DNA of 64,000 nt from Mycobacterium sp. 852014-50255_SCH5639931 (GCF_001665605.1 NZ_LZSV01000011.1:124001-188000), one strand, 5' to 3'; positions 1 to 13,741 are shown, counted from the stretch's first letter. Notes: generated by a model from the letters alone, not told the origin. Numbers and translations: made by a program.

Positions 1-1595
1 TCATCCCGCCCGACCGTTGGCTGATATGGGAAGTCTCCTTCGGCGACCTCGGCCAAACCCCGGGTCAGCTCCTCGAGATCGTCCGCGATAACGGACGTGC
101 GCACCGTCCGGTGCGCACGTCGGCGAGCAAGGGTGTACGCCAGATCCGACGCCGTCAACCCCTCGGCGTGTACGTCGATCCAGTCGGCGAGCCGCCCCGC
201 GGTCCGCCGCAGTCCGTCGGCCGACGTGGCTGACAGCGGGAAAAGCAGCGGGCCCGCGATGCCGTCCGAGGCTGGCGCGTATTCGGGTACGCCCCCCTCG
301 GGAGCTTGCTCCACGATCGCGTGCACGTTGGTTCCCGAGAATCCGTAAGACGAGACCGCCGCCCGGCGGGGTCCGTGGTGACCTTTGCTGGGCCACGGCG
401 TATTGTCCTGGGGCACAAAGAGGTTGGTTTCGATTTGCGCCATTTCATCGGGCAGCCGGGTGAAGTGCAGATTGCGCGGAATCACACCGTGCTGCACCGC
501 GAGGACCGCCTTCATCAGCCCCAGCGCTCCGGCGGCCGACTGGGTGTGCCCGAAGTTGGTCTTAACCGATGCGAGCGCGCACGGCCCGTCCAGCCCGTAC
601 ACCTCCGCCAGGCTGGCGTATTCGATGGGATCGCCCACCGGCGTGCCGGGGCCGTGTGCCTCGACCATGCCGACGGTGCGGGCGTCCACGCCCGCCACAG
701 CCAACGCGGCCCGGTAGGCCTCGACCTGTGCGGCGCGCGATGGCGTCACGATATTCACCGTGTGGCCATCCTGGTTGGCGGCCGTGCCGCGTAGCACGGC
801 CAAGATCCGGTCGCCGTCGCGCAGCGCATCCGGCAACCGCTTGAGCAGAAGCACGGCGCAGCCCTCCCCGGCCACAAACCCGTCGGCGGCGACGTCGAAC
901 GCATGGCAGCGCCCGGTCGCAGACAGCATTCCGATGGCTGAACCCGAACAGGACTTGCGTGGTTCGAATGACACGGAGGCTCCACCCGCCAGGGCGATAT
1001 CGCTCTCACCGTCATGCAGGCTGCGGCAAGCCAGATGCACCGCAGCCAGTCCGGACGAGCAAGCCGTATCCACGGTCATCGCCGGGCCGCGCAGCCCCAT
1101 CGTGTAGGCGATCCGCCCGGAGCCCATGGCGAAGCTGTTGCCCATGTAGCCGTACGGCCCCTCCAAGGCGTTGGCCTCGGCGTGCACGAACTGGTAGTCG
1201 TCATGCATCAATCCCATGAAGACGCCGGTCCGCGATCCGACCAGCGTGTTGCGAGTCAGACCGGCGTGCTCCATGGCCTCCCAGGAGGTTTCCAGCAGCA
1301 ATCGATGCTGCGGATCCATCGCGGTTGCTTCGTTTTCGGTGATGCCGAAAAACTCGGGATCGAAGCCGGCGACGTCATCCAGGAATGCGCCCCATTTGCA
1401 CACCGACCGACCGGGCACGCCAGGCTGGGGGTCGTAGAACTCGTCGGCGTCCCAGCGATCAGGCGGAATTTCGGTGACCAGGTCGTCACCCCGGAGCAAC
1501 GCCTCCCACAACCGTTCTGGTGAGTCGATGCTTCCGGGCAGCCGGCAAGCCATGCCGATGACCGCAACGGGAGTGACTAACGGACACGAAGACAT
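1..1595 (-). CDS. Type I polyketide synthase, N-terminal ketosynthase region (partial, runs off left edge)
   Basis: Reading the minus strand from the ATG at 1595 gives an unbroken frame of about 531 codons to the window edge. It opens with a ketosynthase: [12 protein letters not shown] near residue 12, DTACSSGL with the condensing Cys at about residue 179, then [24 protein letters not shown] and [12 protein letters not shown]. These are the Cys-His-His ketosynthase motifs. The opening residues and the proline in EAHGPGT resemble the mycobacterial Mas/Pks2 group that makes methyl-branched lipids; that subgroup is inference. The end of the visible part lies in the linker ahead of an expected acyltransferase domain, which is outside the window. 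A GAAGGA element lies upstream of the start. The gene reads away from the adjacent tRNA-Ala, where M. tuberculosis has unrelated genes (Rv0008c, ppiA). Confidence 0.9.
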   Translation of the reverse strand, partial: MSSCPLVTPVAVIGMACRLPGSIDSPERLWEALLRGDDLVTEIPPDRWDADEFYDPQPGVPGRSVCKWGAFLDDVAGFDPEFFGITENEATAMDPQHRLLLETSWEAMEHAGLTRNTLVGSRTGVFMGLMHDDYQFVHAEANALEGPYGYMGNSFAMGSGRIAYTMGLRGPAMTVDTACSSGLAAVHLACRSLHDGESDIALAGGASVSFEPRKSCSGSAIGMLSATGRCHAFDVAADGFVAGEGCAVLLLKRLPDALRDGDRILAVLRGTAANQDGHTVNIVTPSRAAQVEAYRAALAVAGVDARTVGMVEAHGPGTPVGDPIEYASLAEVYGLDGPCALASVKTNFGHTQSAAGALGLMKAVLAVQHGVIPRNLHFTRLPDEMAQIETNLFVPQDNTPWPSKGHHGPRRAAVSSYGFSGTNVHAIVEQAPEGGVPEYAPASDGIAGPLLFPLSATSADGLRRTAGRLADWIDVHAEGLTASDLAYTLARRRAHRTVRTSVIADDLEELTRGLAEVAEGDFPYQPTVGRD

Positions 1596-1980
1596 TGCCA
1601 ATCCTTCGTCTGCACCCCGCTCGATATTGGCCCGCACAAAGCAATTTCCTCCTCGCAGCAAAGGTGGAGATGCGCCGTGGGCCGCCTCATCGCTGGCTAG
1701 CACCCTCGCCGTCGTCGGGCTGCCTACTGCGACCTCGATCTTGGGGGGTGTGTGGTCGGGCTTGGGCTTTCTCGCAGGTCAACCGCCCCACAGCGGCTGC
1801 GATACACCGGTCACGCGATCGGTGTTTTCACATGTTAGCGGGATCACTATCGGTCGGGACGTTAAATGCACGACGACTCCCGGCGTGGCGTGAGTTACCT
1901 GAAATCGGTTTCGGCCGGCCGTTATGCCGATCGGCACGATGCGCTTTCGCAATGCCCGATGACTGGGCGCCCGCGATCTG
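1596..1980. other. Intergenic region between PKS start and tRNA-Ala
   Basis: About 385 bases with no convincing gene. The open frames here lack ribosome binding sites and protein-like composition. It should hold the PKS promoter on the minus strand and the 3' flank of tRNA-Ala. I see no direct copy of the tRNA 3' end that would mark an integrated island. Confidence 0.6.
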
Positions 1981-2053
1981 TGGAGCCTAGGGGAATCGAA
2001 CCCCTGACACCCGCCTTGCAAAGGCGGTGCTCTACCAACTGAGCTAAGGCCCC
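1981..2053 (-). tRNA. alaT: tRNA-Ala (anticodon TGC)
   Basis: The reverse complement folds as a 73-nt cloverleaf. Acceptor GGGGCCT pairs with AGGCTCC (one G-U), the anticodon loop is TTTGCAA between CCGCC and GGCGG, and the T arm is AGGGGTTCGATTCCCCT. The discriminator base is A and CCA is not encoded. The order Rv0007-like, tRNA-Ile, tRNA-Ala matches ileT-alaT of M. tuberculosis. Confidence 0.97.
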
Positions 2054-2204
2054 TCGACGTGACTGGGTGGTTGACCGGTTGCGTCGTCCACCGCCACGTG
2101 CCAGACCTCGACCCCGCGTCGCGAGCGCACCACCGCCGCCACCACAGCGATCAGTGTGATTGGCAGGGCAACTCTTACGCAACGTCTTGACGGGCACATG
2201 GTTG

Positions 2205-2278
2205 TGGGCCTAGGAGGACTCGAACCTCCGACCTCTTCGTTATCAGCGAAGCGCTCTAACCGCCTGAGCTATAGGCCC
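2205..2278 (-). tRNA. ileT: tRNA-Ile (anticodon GAT)
   Basis: The reverse complement is a 74-nt cloverleaf with acceptor GGGCCTA/TAGGCCC, anticodon loop CTGATAA, T arm GGAGGTTCGAGTCCTCC and discriminator A. CCA is not encoded. It lies 151 bp upstream of tRNA-Ala on the same strand and 60 bp after the stop of the Rv0007-like gene. Confidence 0.97.
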
Positions 2279-2338
2279 GTACTCGGGGTACGGCCGAGCG
2301 ACGAGATTACCGCAATCGCCGCCCCACTCCCAAAAACG

Positions 2339-3244
2339 CTAGTCGCGGTCCGCCAGCGTCACTTCGATACCGCCGATCAGATCGGTGGTCAGGTTGTAGA
2401 CGAACGCGGCGATGGTGGCCATCGCGGTCAACAACACGATGTTCACCAAGCCGATCAACACGGCGCCGCCGAAGATGGTGCCGCTGGAGACGAGCTCGCC
2501 GCTGCTGCCGCTGGTGTTGTTCAGCAGGTCGCCGACATTGCTGTTCAGCTTCGACCACACGCCCATGCCGCCGAGTACCAGGTACAGGAACGCGACGGCG
2601 ATCATCCAGACGAAGAACAGCGCGACCGAGAGCAACAGGGAGACCTTGAGCGTGCTCCACGGATCGATCCGGCGGATCTGCATGCTGGCCCGCACCGGGC
2701 CGCGCGGGCGCCGGGTTACCTGGGTGTGGCTTTCTCGGCCTTCCCGACCCTCCCGGTTTTCGGAGGCCGATGACCGCCCGGACCCCAGCGGACTCGCCGC
2801 TTCCGGCGTGCGGTCGGCCGGCGTCTTGCGCTGCGGGCCGCGCGGCGTCGGGCCGGACAGGTCCGGCAACTCGCTGGCGTACGCCTCCGCCGGCGGCCCT
2901 TCACCGCGCCCCGGCGGGGCGTCGGTCTCGTGCGGCGGGTTCTTCGCCTGCTGGGGCGCGCCGGCGCCCGGCGCCGCGGTGCCGGAGATGAACCGGTTCA
3001 GTCGGGCCTCGACCCCGGTGGGCGGGCCGGACGACCGTGCCTCGGTCGGGGGCTCGCTCTGGCGCTGCGGCGCTTGCGGCGGCCTGGGCCCGCCACGCTG
3101 CCACGCCGGCGACTCCCCGCCGTCCGGCGCGCGGCCGGGCTGTGCGGGCGGCGTCGCGCGGTGTATGCCGGCGCGCTCGGCCGAGCCGTCCCCATTGAGG
3201 CCATCGCCCTTTTTGGGGGCGCCCGGCTCGTTCGGTGAGCTCAC
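2339..3244 (-). CDS. Rv0007-like membrane protein (DUF3566 type)
   Basis: 301 residues. The first two thirds (about 1-185) are proline-, glycine- and charge-rich and probably disordered. The C-terminal part (about 188-301) has two strong hydrophobic segments, one starting near [19 protein letters not shown] and one near [19 protein letters not shown], consistent with a small inner-membrane domain with a long cytosolic tail. Position directly after gyrA matches Rv0007 of M. tuberculosis, a conserved actinobacterial gene in the gyrase neighbourhood; the Pfam name is from memory. The GTG start at 3244 has AAAGGAG just upstream. The function is unknown; an envelope or division role is only inference. 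Confidence 0.85.
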   Translation of the reverse strand: MSSPNEPGAPKKGDGLNGDGSAERAGIHRATPPAQPGRAPDGGESPAWQRGGPRPPQAPQRQSEPPTEARSSGPPTGVEARLNRFISGTAAPGAGAPQQAKNPPHETDAPPGRGEGPPAEAYASELPDLSGPTPRGPQRKTPADRTPEAASPLGSGRSSASENREGREGRESHTQVTRRPRGPVRASMQIRRIDPWSTLKVSLLLSVALFFVWMIAVAFLYLVLGGMGVWSKLNSNVGDLLNNTSGSSGELVSSGTIFGGAVLIGLVNIVLLTAMATIAAFVYNLTTDLIGGIEVTLADRD

Positions 3245-3358
3245 CCCGACTCCTTTGATCTCCTGCCACGACCCCCGGGGCGGTGGCAGTCACATTTTGT
3301 CTGGTCGGGCCGAGTCTAATTGCCCGGCTGTTCCTCGGACCCCCGGGATTGTCACCGA

Positions 3359-5878
3359 CTAGCCGTCGGACTCGGCGGCGCCTTCCGCTTCCTCGACGAC
3401 TTCGTCCGCGTTTTCCTCGGCGTTGCGGGCGATGGCCAGCAGCGTGTTGTCGTCGCCCAGGTTCATCAGGCGAACGCCCTTGGTCTGTCGTCCCGCCTTG
3501 CGGACCTGCCGCGCCGCGGTGCGGATGACCCCACCCCCGGAGGTGATGGCGTACAGCTCGCTGTCGTCGTCGACGATCAGCGCGCCCACCAGCTTGCCGC
3601 GCCGCCGGTCGAACATCACTGTCAGCACGCCCTTGCCGCCGCGGCCCTGCACCGGATACTCCTCGATCGCGGTGCGCTTGGCGTAGCCGCCGGACGTCGC
3701 CACCAATAGGTAGGTCCCCTCGCGAACCACGTTGAGCGACAACAGGTAATCGTCGGTATTGAACCGCATGCCCTGCACGCCGGAGGTGGCGCGTCCCATC
3801 GGCCGCAGCGCCTCGTCGGTCGCCGAGAACCGGATGGACTGGCCGTTGGCCGACACCAGCAGCAGGTCGTCCTCCGACGAGCACAGCACCGCGCCGACCA
3901 ACTCGTCGTTGTCGCGCAGGTTGATCGCCACGATTCCACCGGACCGGTTGGAGTCGAAGTCGGTCAGCTTGGTCTTCTTGACCAGGCCGTTGCGGGTCGC
4001 CAGCACCAGGTATTGGGCGTCCTCGTAGCCACGGATCTGAATGACCTGGGCGATGCGCTCCTCGGGCTGGAAGGCCAGCAGGTTGGCGACGTGCTGGCCG
4101 CGGGCGGTCCGGGAAGCCTCGGGCAGTTCGTAGGCCTTGGCGCGATAGACCCGGCCCTGCGTGGTGAAGAACAGGATCCAGTCGTGCGTCGAGCTGACGA
4201 AGAAGTGCTTGACGATGTCGTCTTGCTTGAGACCGGCGCCCTGTACGCCCTTGCCGCCGCGTTTCTGGCTGCGGTACAGGTCGGTCTTGGTGCGTTTGGC
4301 GTAACCGGTCTCGGTGATGGTGACGACGACGTCCTCGCGGGCGATCAGGTCCTCGTCGCTGACCTCGCCGTCGGCCGCGACGATCCGGGTGCGGCGGTCG
4401 TCGCCGTGCTTCTCCACGATCTCGGCGAGTTCGTCGCGCACGATGCCGCGCTGACGCTCCGGCTTGGCCAAAATGTCTTCCAGGTCGGCGATCTCGGCCT
4501 CGATCTTGGCCAGGTCGTCGACGATGCGCTGGCGCTCCAGGGCGGCCAGGCGACGCAGCTGCATGTCGAGGATCGCCTGGGCCTGGATCTCGTCGATGTC
4601 GAGCAACTCGATCAGGCCGGCCCGGGCGATGTCGACCGTTTCCGACGCCCGGATCAGCGCGATGACCTCGTCCAGCGCGTCGAGCGCCTTGACGAGACCG
4701 CGCAGGATGTGGGCGCGTTCGTTGGCCTTGCGCAGCCGATAGGTGGTGCGGCGGACGATGACGTCGAGCTGGTGCGCGACGTAATGGCGGATCATCTGGT
4801 CGAGCCGCAGGGTGCGCGGAACCCCGTCGACGATGGACAACATGTTGGCGCCGAAGCTGGTCTGCAGCTGGGTGTGCTTGTAGAGATTGTTGAGCACCAC
4901 CTTGGCCACCGCGTCGCGTTTGATCTCGACGACAATGCGCAGCCCCACCCGATCGCTGCTCTGGTCTTCGATGTTGGCGATGCCCGCGAGTCGGCCGTCG
5001 CGCACCTGCTCGGCGATCGAGGTGATGAAGTTGTCGTGGTTGACCTGATACGGCAACTCGGTGATCACCAGCGAAGTTCGCCCGCGCGAATCCTCTTCCA
5101 CCTCCACGACTCCGCGCATCCTGATGGAGCCGCGGCCGGTCTTGTAGGCGTCGGAGATCCCCTGGTTGCCCACGATCAATCCGTAGGTGGGGAAGTCGGG
5201 GCCCTTGACCCGCTCCATCACCGCGGCCAACGTGGCCTCCTCATCGGCCTCGTGGTTCTCCAGGCACCAGAACACGGCCTCGGCGAGCTCGCGCAGGTTG
5301 TGCGGTGGGATGTTGGTGGCCATGCCGACCGCGATGCCGCCGGAGCCGTTGGCCAGCAAGTTGGGGAACCGGCTGGGCAGCACCGTCGGTTCCTGCACCC
5401 GGCCGTCGTAGTTCGGGATGAAATCGACTGTCTCCTCGTCGATTTCACGCAGCATCTCCATGGCCAGCGGGGTCAGCCGCGCCTCGGTGTACCGCATCGC
5501 GGCCGGCGGGTCGTTGCCCGGTGAGCCGAAGTTGCCCTGGCCGTCGACGAGTGGGTACCGCAGCGACCAGGGCTGCGCCATCCGGACCAGGGTGTCGTAG
5601 ATCGACGCGTCACCGTGGGGGTGGTAGTTGCCCATCGTCTCGGCGACCGACCGGGCCGACTTGGCGTGGCTGCGGTCCGGGCGGAATCCGGAGTCGTACA
5701 TCGCATACAGCACGCGACGGTGTACCGGCTTGAGGCCGTCGCGTACCTCCGGCAGGGCGCGCCCCACGATCACGCTCATCGCGTAATCGATGTAGCTGCG
5801 CTGCATCTCCTGCTGAATGTCGACCGGTTCGATGCGGTCGCCCGCCTCGTCGCCGGGTGGCAGCGTGGTGTCAGTCAT
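3359..5878 (-). CDS. gyrA: DNA gyrase subunit A
   Basis: 839 residues, the normal mycobacterial length. GyrA carries the breakage-reunion and C-terminal wrapping domains of the A2B2 gyrase, which introduces negative supercoils using ATP hydrolysed by GyrB. The winged-helix region reads [11 protein letters not shown], with Ala91, Ser92, Asp95 and Thr96 (one higher than M. tuberculosis numbering), and the catalytic Tyr is Tyr130 in AAMRYTEAR. The C-terminal domain has the GyrA box QKRGGKG and repeated beta-pinwheel blades; the tail is acidic. The quinolone-resistance region shows no classical resistance change. No intein interrupts the gene, although some mycobacteria carry one in gyrA. It lies 43 bp downstream of gyrB and is presumably co-transcribed with it. 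Confidence 0.98.
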   Translation of the reverse strand: MTDTTLPPGDEAGDRIEPVDIQQEMQRSYIDYAMSVIVGRALPEVRDGLKPVHRRVLYAMYDSGFRPDRSHAKSARSVAETMGNYHPHGDASIYDTLVRMAQPWSLRYPLVDGQGNFGSPGNDPPAAMRYTEARLTPLAMEMLREIDEETVDFIPNYDGRVQEPTVLPSRFPNLLANGSGGIAVGMATNIPPHNLRELAEAVFWCLENHEADEEATLAAVMERVKGPDFPTYGLIVGNQGISDAYKTGRGSIRMRGVVEVEEDSRGRTSLVITELPYQVNHDNFITSIAEQVRDGRLAGIANIEDQSSDRVGLRIVVEIKRDAVAKVVLNNLYKHTQLQTSFGANMLSIVDGVPRTLRLDQMIRHYVAHQLDVIVRRTTYRLRKANERAHILRGLVKALDALDEVIALIRASETVDIARAGLIELLDIDEIQAQAILDMQLRRLAALERQRIVDDLAKIEAEIADLEDILAKPERQRGIVRDELAEIVEKHGDDRRTRIVAADGEVSDEDLIAREDVVVTITETGYAKRTKTDLYRSQKRGGKGVQGAGLKQDDIVKHFFVSSTHDWILFFTTQGRVYRAKAYELPEASRTARGQHVANLLAFQPEERIAQVIQIRGYEDAQYLVLATRNGLVKKTKLTDFDSNRSGGIVAINLRDNDELVGAVLCSSEDDLLLVSANGQSIRFSATDEALRPMGRATSGVQGMRFNTDDYLLSLNVVREGTYLLVATSGGYAKRTAIEEYPVQGRGGKGVLTVMFDRRRGKLVGALIVDDDSELYAITSGGGVIRTAARQVRKAGRQTKGVRLMNLGDDNTLLAIARNAEENADEVVEEAEGAAESDG

Positions 5879-5921
5879 CTATTCCCCTTTGTGGGTTGGC
5901 CTGACTCGGCAGCTAGGAAGG

Positions 5922-7979
<2,058 letters not shown>

Positions 7980-8210
7980 TCATGCGGGCGGTTCCAGTCA
8001 CCGCATCAGCCGCATACCACCAGTCTACCGTGATGGGCCGTCCGCACCGATTCTCTGGGCGCGTTTCTACCCAGCTAACCGCGCCGTGCGGACGATTTCT
8101 CTATTCCCGCCGCGTCCCGACGTGCGTCAAGGCACTTCACGTCGTCCTGGCGGCTTTGAGCGGCCTGTTGATAAAGCGGTGTCTGGGGATCGTCGGCGCC
8201 GGTCGAGGCG

Positions 8211-8768
8211 CTAGCCGTAGGTATCGCGCGGACCCCTCCCGGCGATATGACGGGGCCCCTTGCGCCACGACGGCGCGGCCGGGCCGGTGATTTTCAACGA
8301 CGTCACGACCCCGTTGCCGACCGCCGCGGCGATCTTGGCCAACAGCTGCGACTGAACCATCCGCAGCTGGGTGGCCCACGCCGTGGATTCGGCGGTCACG
8401 CTCAGCACCCCGTCATTCAACGCCGTCGCCGTCGCATGGTCGGCGATCTGCTGGCCCACTACCGACGACCAGTTGCCCAACACCGTCCCCTCGGCGACCT
8501 GCGTCGACCACCCGCGTTTCTTCGCCAAGTCGCGCGCCAACCTGCCCAGCGGCTGGGGATCCCGGACGTCGGGCCCAGGGCCCGACCAGCTTCGTCGCTG
8601 ACCCGCGACCCGTCGGGTCGCCGGCGGGGTAGACCGTCCCCGCCCGGCGTCCTTCCCTTGCGCACGGGCCGCGGCGCGGGCTTCCTCGAGGGTGCGCCTG
8701 ACCAAATCGATGCCCCGCAACGGACCGGGATGTGCGGTGCCGGAACTTTGTTCGTCGCTGTCGGTCAC
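8211..8768 (-). CDS. dciA: DciA family replicative helicase-loader/regulator (DUF721; Rv0004 homologue)
   Basis: 185 residues, equivalent to Rv0004. The basic N-terminal half (about 1-80) looks disordered. The DUF721 domain follows, with [18 protein letters not shown] and [14 protein letters not shown]. DciA proteins operate with the replicative helicase DnaB at initiation in bacteria that lack DnaC or DnaI. The start at 8768 overlaps the recF stop by 4 bp, so dnaN, recF and dciA look like one transcription unit. The family is clear from position and motif; the helicase-loading role is from studies of homologues. Confidence 0.92.
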   Translation of the reverse strand: MTDSDEQSSGTAHPGPLRGIDLVRRTLEEARAAARAQGKDAGRGRSTPPATRRVAGQRRSWSGPGPDVRDPQPLGRLARDLAKKRGWSTQVAEGTVLGNWSSVVGQQIADHATATALNDGVLSVTAESTAWATQLRMVQSQLLAKIAAAVGNGVVTSLKITGPAAPSWRKGPRHIAGRGPRDTYG

Positions 8769-9922
8769 GACCGCACCACCGAGACCCGACCGAGGTCGTC
8801 GTCGCGCAAGTCGATGTGCACCCGCGTGGTGTCCCAGTCCGCTGGAATGTCTTCCAGCACCGCGGCGGTCACCAGGACCTGCTCCGCCGATTCCGCGACC
8901 GTCGCCAATGCTCGACGGCGGGCCGCGTCGAGTTCGGCGAACACATCGTCGAGCAGCAACACCGGTTCACTCCCGTCGGCTCGCAGCAATTCGTACGACG
9001 CCAACCGCAGCGCCACCGCGAAAGACCACGATTCCCCATGGCTGGCAAAGCCTTTCGCGGGTTGATCACCCAGCCACAGCTCCAGATCGTCGCGATGCGG
9101 CCCGACCAGACACATTCCGCGATCCAACTCCGCGTCGCGGCGTTCGGCCAGCGCGGCCAACAGGGCCGCCTCCAGAAACTCGCGGTCGTTGCCGCCCCCG
9201 TCCGCCGCCGCGTGTCCGCCGAGGCTGGTGCGATACGCGATCGCCGCCGGCCGCGACGCCGGGGCCAACAACTGATAAGCCTTCTCCACCTCCGGCGCCA
9301 GCTGGTTGACCAGGTCGATGCGCGCGGCCATCAACTCCGCGCCGTGCTCCGCCAACCGGCTGTCCCACACGTCGAGGGTGTCCAGGGCACCGCGGTCACC
9401 CCGGTGCCGGATTCCGGCAGCGGACTTCAGCAATGCGGTGCGCTGGCGCAGAACCTTCTCGTAATCCGCGCGCACCGCCGCCACCGCCGGCCGCCGGACC
9501 GTCGCCAGGTCATCCAGGTAGCGGCGCCGCTCCGCGGGATCCCCGCGCACCAAGGCCAAGTCTTCGGGAGCAAACAGCACGGCGCGTAAAACTCCGAGCA
9601 CCTCGCGCGTGCTACGCACCGGTGAGCGATTCAACCGCGCCTTGTTGGCCCGCCCAGCCGCGATCTCCAGGTCGATCGCGCATTCCCTGCCCTCGTTGAC
9701 CACGATCGTCGACACCACCGCGCGGTCGGCACCCGCCCGGATCAGCGGTGTATCGGTGCCTACTCGATGCGAACCCAATGTTGTCGAAAACCACAGCGCC
9801 TCAATGAGATTCGTCTTACCGAATCCATTGGATCCGATGAACACCGTCCGGCCCGGCTGCAATTCGAGGTCGGCGTGCGCCCAGGACCGGAAATCGCGCA
9901 GTCCCAAATGCCGGACGTACAC
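8765..9922 (-). CDS. recF: DNA replication/repair protein RecF
   Basis: 385 residues. An SMC-like ABC ATPase that helps load RecA at gapped DNA. The Walker A motif is [15 protein letters not shown] near residue 30, the signature-like region lies in the middle, and the Walker B/D-loop is [12 protein letters not shown] near residue 325. N-terminal [13 protein letters not shown] is typical. The gene starts one base before dnaN ends, so translation is probably coupled. Full length, no disruption. Confidence 0.97.
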   Translation of the reverse strand: MYVRHLGLRDFRSWAHADLELQPGRTVFIGSNGFGKTNLIEALWFSTTLGSHRVGTDTPLIRAGADRAVVSTIVVNEGRECAIDLEIAAGRANKARLNRSPVRSTREVLGVLRAVLFAPEDLALVRGDPAERRRYLDDLATVRRPAVAAVRADYEKVLRQRTALLKSAAGIRHRGDRGALDTLDVWDSRLAEHGAELMAARIDLVNQLAPEVEKAYQLLAPASRPAAIAYRTSLGGHAAADGGGNDREFLEAALLAALAERRDAELDRGMCLVGPHRDDLELWLGDQPAKGFASHGESWSFAVALRLASYELLRADGSEPVLLLDDVFAELDAARRRALATVAESAEQVLVTAAVLEDIPADWDTTRVHIDLRDDDLGRVSVVRS

Positions 9923-11122
9923 CTATCCGGGCAACCGAACTGGCATCAACAGATAGACATAATCCGTCGGCAACGCCCCGAAGGGCCCGTTGCCGGTGGG
10001 CGGACTGTCGTCGGCCGAAGCCGGCCGCAGCAACGCCGGCTTACCCGGCGTCGTGAAACCGAACGACACCCGCTCCGAATGAACGGCCGCGAGGCCATCG
10101 GTGAGGTACGTCGGGTTGAACGCAATCGTTAACGGCTCGCCGACGAAATCGACCGCAAGATCTTCCTCAGCCCGGCCGACATCGTCGGCGCCCGCGGACA
10201 GCCGCAGCGAGCCCTCGGAGAATTCCATCCGCACCTGGGCGCCCCGATCGGCCACCAACGCAACCAGCTTGATCGCCTCGGTCAACTCGGCCACGTTGAT
10301 GGTGGCCACCGCCGTGTGCTCCGCCGGCAACAGCTGGCGGAACTTCGGGAACTCCGCATCGAGGAGCCGCGTCGTACTCCGCTTGCCGTTCCCGCTGATG
10401 CCGAGCAGACCATCTTTGCCGACCCCACTGCCCGCTCCCAGCGACAAACGGACCTCGGCACCGTCAGCGCCGGCCCTCGCCGCCTCGGCCAACGTCTTCG
10501 CCGGTACCAGGACAGCCGCTTCGATATCGGGCGACGACGCGGACCAGGTCAGCTCGCGCACCGCGAGGCGGAACCGATCGGTGGCGGCCAAAACCACCGT
10601 GTTACCCGAGATCTCGACCCGGATCCCGGTCAGCATCGGCAGCGTGTCGTCGCGGCCGGCCGCAATGGCCACTTGACTGATCGCCTCCGCGAAGAGCTCA
10701 GCGGGCAGCGTCCCAGTCTCTTCCGGCAACCCCGGCAGCGTCGGGTAATCCTCGACCGCCATCGTCGGCAGCGAGAATCTCGCGCTGCCGCAGTTCAGGG
10801 CGACGCGATTACCGTCGACGTAAAAGTCAACGGGCTTGTTCGGCAACGCCCGGGTGATGTCTGACAACAACCGTCCGGATACCAAAACACTTCCGGGAGA
10901 AGCGATTTCCGCTGCGACCTGCGCTTCGGCGGAAACCTCGTAGTCGAATCCGGAGATGGTCAAGCCCTCATCGGACCCGGATAACAACACTCCCGACAGC
11001 ACCGGCACCGCCGGCCGGGTCGGCAGATTCTTCGCCACCCACGACACCGCGTCGGCGAAGGACTCCCGCACCAAACGAAACTTCAAGTCGCTGAGGCCAG
11101 CTCTTGTCGTCGCCGCGTCCAT
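9923..11122 (-). CDS. dnaN: DNA polymerase III beta subunit (sliding clamp)
   Basis: 399 residues, the normal length. DnaN forms the ring-shaped dimer that tethers the replicative polymerase to DNA. Three clamp domains of about 130 residues are visible; the middle starts near [18 protein letters not shown]. The C-terminal end [12 protein letters not shown] is the usual beta-clamp tail that forms part of the partner-binding pocket. It lies downstream of oriC and dnaA and directly upstream of recF. Confidence 0.98.
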   Translation of the reverse strand: MDAATTRAGLSDLKFRLVRESFADAVSWVAKNLPTRPAVPVLSGVLLSGSDEGLTISGFDYEVSAEAQVAAEIASPGSVLVSGRLLSDITRALPNKPVDFYVDGNRVALNCGSARFSLPTMAVEDYPTLPGLPEETGTLPAELFAEAISQVAIAAGRDDTLPMLTGIRVEISGNTVVLAATDRFRLAVRELTWSASSPDIEAAVLVPAKTLAEAARAGADGAEVRLSLGAGSGVGKDGLLGISGNGKRSTTRLLDAEFPKFRQLLPAEHTAVATINVAELTEAIKLVALVADRGAQVRMEFSEGSLRLSAGADDVGRAEEDLAVDFVGEPLTIAFNPTYLTDGLAAVHSERVSFGFTTPGKPALLRPASADDSPPTGNGPFGALPTDYVYLLMPVRLPG

Positions 11123-11658
11123 AGCGTCCCTTCACCTGCCGAGCGTTTAAAAGTCAGTGGCTAGCCTCTCCCCGCTAGCTTGGGGCTCCGCCACGAACGC
11201 CACTGACATGTCATGCCACCGGCGACCGCAACGGCAGTCGAAGAACAACCGTAGATCGTCTGGGGCCATCTTGAAAGCTAATCGCGAAGCCCGACAAGCT
11301 GGGTTACCGGCGGATCCTCGACGGGCATTCGAGCACGCGTCCCCAACGCTGTATTTCAAAGAAGAAATGACGAAGAGATCTCAGTACTAGTAATAAGGCC
11401 TGTGCAGATTGGGGACAGCGACGGCTTGATGCAGCTAGGGCAGGGGATCGGGCTGTGCATCACCGCGTGGACAACTGTGTGTCGAGTGTTGAGCCGCTGG
11501 GGAGGAAGGACGGCTGTGCACGCGGCGCCGCTTAGTACACGGGTGTTTGATTGCGTTGTGCACAGTCCTGCGCACAACCCGTGGGTGTGGCGGGTGTGAC
11601 AGACGTGCGAGAAGTTTTTTGGAATTAATTGCGCGGGCAGGGCGCAGAGAGCCCGGCG
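11123..11658. other. oriC: Chromosomal replication origin oriC (dnaA-dnaN intergenic region)
   Basis: About 536 bases without a gene, between dnaA and dnaN, where mycobacterial oriC lies. It holds candidate DnaA boxes: TTGTGCACA at 11556-11564, the reverse of TTGTCCACG at 11466-11474, and the reverse of TTGTGCGCA at 11569-11577. Weaker TGTGCA-type cores lie at about 11400-11520. Two AT-rich patches could be unwinding elements: about 11345-11398 (ATTTCAAAGAAGAAATGACG and on) and 11611-11632 (GAAGTTTTTTGGAATTAATT). The exact boundaries and box usage cannot be fixed by eye. Confidence 0.88.
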
Positions 11659-13218
11659 TCAGCGCTTGGAGCGTTGCCGGATGCGAGTGGTGAGCTCTTT
11701 GACGTGATCGAAGACCTCACGCCGCTCGGCCATCTCGGACAAGATCTTGCGCTGCGCGTACATCACCGTGGTGTGGTCACGACCGAATGCCTGGCCGATC
11801 TTGGGCAGCGACAGGTCGGTGAGCTCGCGGCACAGGTACATCGCGATCTGGCGTGACTGCGCCAGCGCGCGGGTCTTGCCGGGGCCGCGTAGTTCTTCCA
11901 CGGTGGTGTCGAAGTATTCGGCCGTCGCCGCCATGATGGTCGCCGCGCTGATCTGCATCGTGCTGGCATCGGCGATGAGGTCGCGCAGCACGATCTCGGC
12001 CAGCGCCTTATCGATCGGTGTCTTGTTCAACGAGGCGAACGCGGTAACGCGGATGAGGGCGCCCTCGAGTTCGCGGATGTTGCGTTCGATGCTGCTGGCG
12101 ATGAGCTCCAGGACGTCGTCGGGAACCGCGAGCCGCTCCATCTGTGCCTTCTTACGCAAGATGGCGATGCGGGTCTCGAGTTCGGGAGGCTGGACGTCGG
12201 TGATCAAGCCCCACTCGAACCGGGTGCGCAGGCGGTCTTCGAGGGTGGCGAGTTGTTTGGGCGGCCGGTCCGAGGAGATGACGATCTGCTTGTTGGCGTT
12301 ATGCAAGGTGTTGAAGGTATGGAAGAACTCTTCCTGGATACCTTCCTTTCCCTCGATGAACTGAATGTCATCGACGAGCAGCACGTCGACGTCGCGGTAG
12401 CTGCGCTTGAACGCGACCTTGCGGTCGTCGCGCAGCGAGTTGATGAAGTCGTTAGTGAATTCCTCGGTGGAGACGTATTTGACCCGCATCCCGGGGAACA
12501 ACCGCTGCGCGTAGTTCCCTGCGGCATGCAGCAGGTGGGTCTTGCCCAGACCGGATTCACCCCAGATGAAGAGTGGGTTGTAAGCGCGCGCCGGTGCCTC
12601 GGCGATCGCGAGAGCCGCGGCGTGCGCGAAGCGATTGGAGGCTCCGATGACGAAGGTGTCGAAGGTGTAGCGGCGGTTCAGGCTCGTACCGCCGGCTACC
12701 GCCGGATCGGCGGAGTGCGGACGCTCGGTGAAGTAGTTCGGCCAACTCTGCGGCGCACCCTCGGCCCCGTCACCGTTCTCCTCGGCCTCATCGGTGTCGG
12801 TGGCGTCGTCTTCCGCGAACGACGCTTCGGCTTGGGGAAATGGTTCACCTTGCGGAATCACAACATCGTCGGCGTCGTCGTCGGGCGGCGCGATGCGCAC
12901 CCCGAGCTGGATCTGCTGTCCAAGGCGGCGGCTCAGGGCGTCGGTGATGGGGGCGCGGAGATGACGCTCGATTTCGTTCTGGACGAAACTGCTCGGCACC
13001 GACAGCAGCGCGAATCCCTCGACGATGGTCAACGGCTGCACCAGGTTCAGCCAGGCCCGTTGCTGTGGTGTCAGGGGAGTAATGAGCGCGGTGCGGTTGG
13101 CGGCTATTCCGTCGGGGGTGGATTCGCCGGTGAGTTCGGAAACAACCGCGTTCCACACGGTCGTGAAACCTGAACCGGGGTCATCGGTCAACGACGCATC
13201 CCCCTGGTTCTCGAGCAT
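11659..13218 (-). CDS. dnaA: Chromosomal replication initiator protein DnaA
   Basis: 519 residues. DnaA binds DnaA boxes at oriC, opens the duplex with ATP and recruits the helicase. Domain I (about 1-100) interacts with partners. A long acidic linker (about 110-160) follows. The AAA+ domain has Walker A GESGLGKT at 220-227 and Walker [10 protein letters not shown], and domain IV ends with the helix-turn-helix and the signature [11 protein letters not shown]. The three DnaA boxes just upstream at 13257-13288 suggest autoregulation. Slightly longer than the roughly 507-residue M. tuberculosis protein, mainly in the linker. Confidence 0.98.
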   Translation of the reverse strand: MLENQGDASLTDDPGSGFTTVWNAVVSELTGESTPDGIAANRTALITPLTPQQRAWLNLVQPLTIVEGFALLSVPSSFVQNEIERHLRAPITDALSRRLGQQIQLGVRIAPPDDDADDVVIPQGEPFPQAEASFAEDDATDTDEAEENGDGAEGAPQSWPNYFTERPHSADPAVAGGTSLNRRYTFDTFVIGASNRFAHAAALAIAEAPARAYNPLFIWGESGLGKTHLLHAAGNYAQRLFPGMRVKYVSTEEFTNDFINSLRDDRKVAFKRSYRDVDVLLVDDIQFIEGKEGIQEEFFHTFNTLHNANKQIVISSDRPPKQLATLEDRLRTRFEWGLITDVQPPELETRIAILRKKAQMERLAVPDDVLELIASSIERNIRELEGALIRVTAFASLNKTPIDKALAEIVLRDLIADASTMQISAATIMAATAEYFDTTVEELRGPGKTRALAQSRQIAMYLCRELTDLSLPKIGQAFGRDHTTVMYAQRKILSEMAERREVFDHVKELTTRIRQRSKR

Positions 13219-13741
13219 CCCGGGTCAAGCTACAACCACGCTTGGTGACAAAGAGACTGTCCACATAGTTATACACAGGTGTGGACAGGATGAGCGTATG
13301 CGAACCCGAACCTACCGGCGACGGCTTGCGATCTCCGTGCTGGAAGAAAACCGTTGACGGCTGTCTAGGCAGCTAGTCGACCCACCATCCTTGCTTCGTT
13401 GTGGAGCGCCGTTGCAGTCTAAAACGACACTGGCAGAAGCTAACAGTTTTCCGTGCGGCTGCCAACAGTTCTGCTGCATTCCAATCGGGTTGTTTAGGGT
13501 TGCTTGGGCCCGGTGCCGCTCGCGACCGGGGGGTGCGTTGGGGCAGGCCAGGTTTGACCAGGCGAAGCGTGGTCAGTACCCTCAAACAGTCGCCCGAAAG
13601 TCGGCGATGCGGCTGCGACCCAGGTCTGCCTGGGGACCGCGCCGGCCAGCAGCAAGATTACCTCCGACCGACCCGCAGACGAACTTGAGCGAGACGTCTG
13701 GCCGGCCGGATGGAAATGCGAGACACAACGAGGAGAACGTC
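13219..13741. other. Divergent intergenic region dnaA/rpmH
   Basis: About 523 bases between the divergent dnaA and rpmH genes. It contains the DnaA-box cluster listed separately and must hold both promoters. Open frames across 13391-13741 on the plus strand are only read-through upstream of the rpmH start. No other gene is supported. Confidence 0.75.
13257..13288. promoter_or_regulatory. Cluster of three DnaA boxes upstream of dnaA
   Basis: CTGTCCACA at 13257-13265, TTATACACA at 13269-13277 and TGTGGACAG (reverse of CTGTCCACA) at 13280-13288, so three 9-mers within 32 bp. TTATACACA matches the classical TTATNCACA consensus exactly and the other two differ by one base from TTGTCCACA. They lie 39-70 bp upstream of the dnaA start, a position suited to autoregulation or to a second origin element. 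Confidence 0.8.

Noticed and set aside
1596..2204. Attachment site or island boundary next to the tRNA genes
   Set aside because: No repeat of the tRNA 3' end was found inside the window.
3359..5878. Possible GyrA intein
   Set aside because: The reading frame is continuous through the active-site Tyr region and has normal length.
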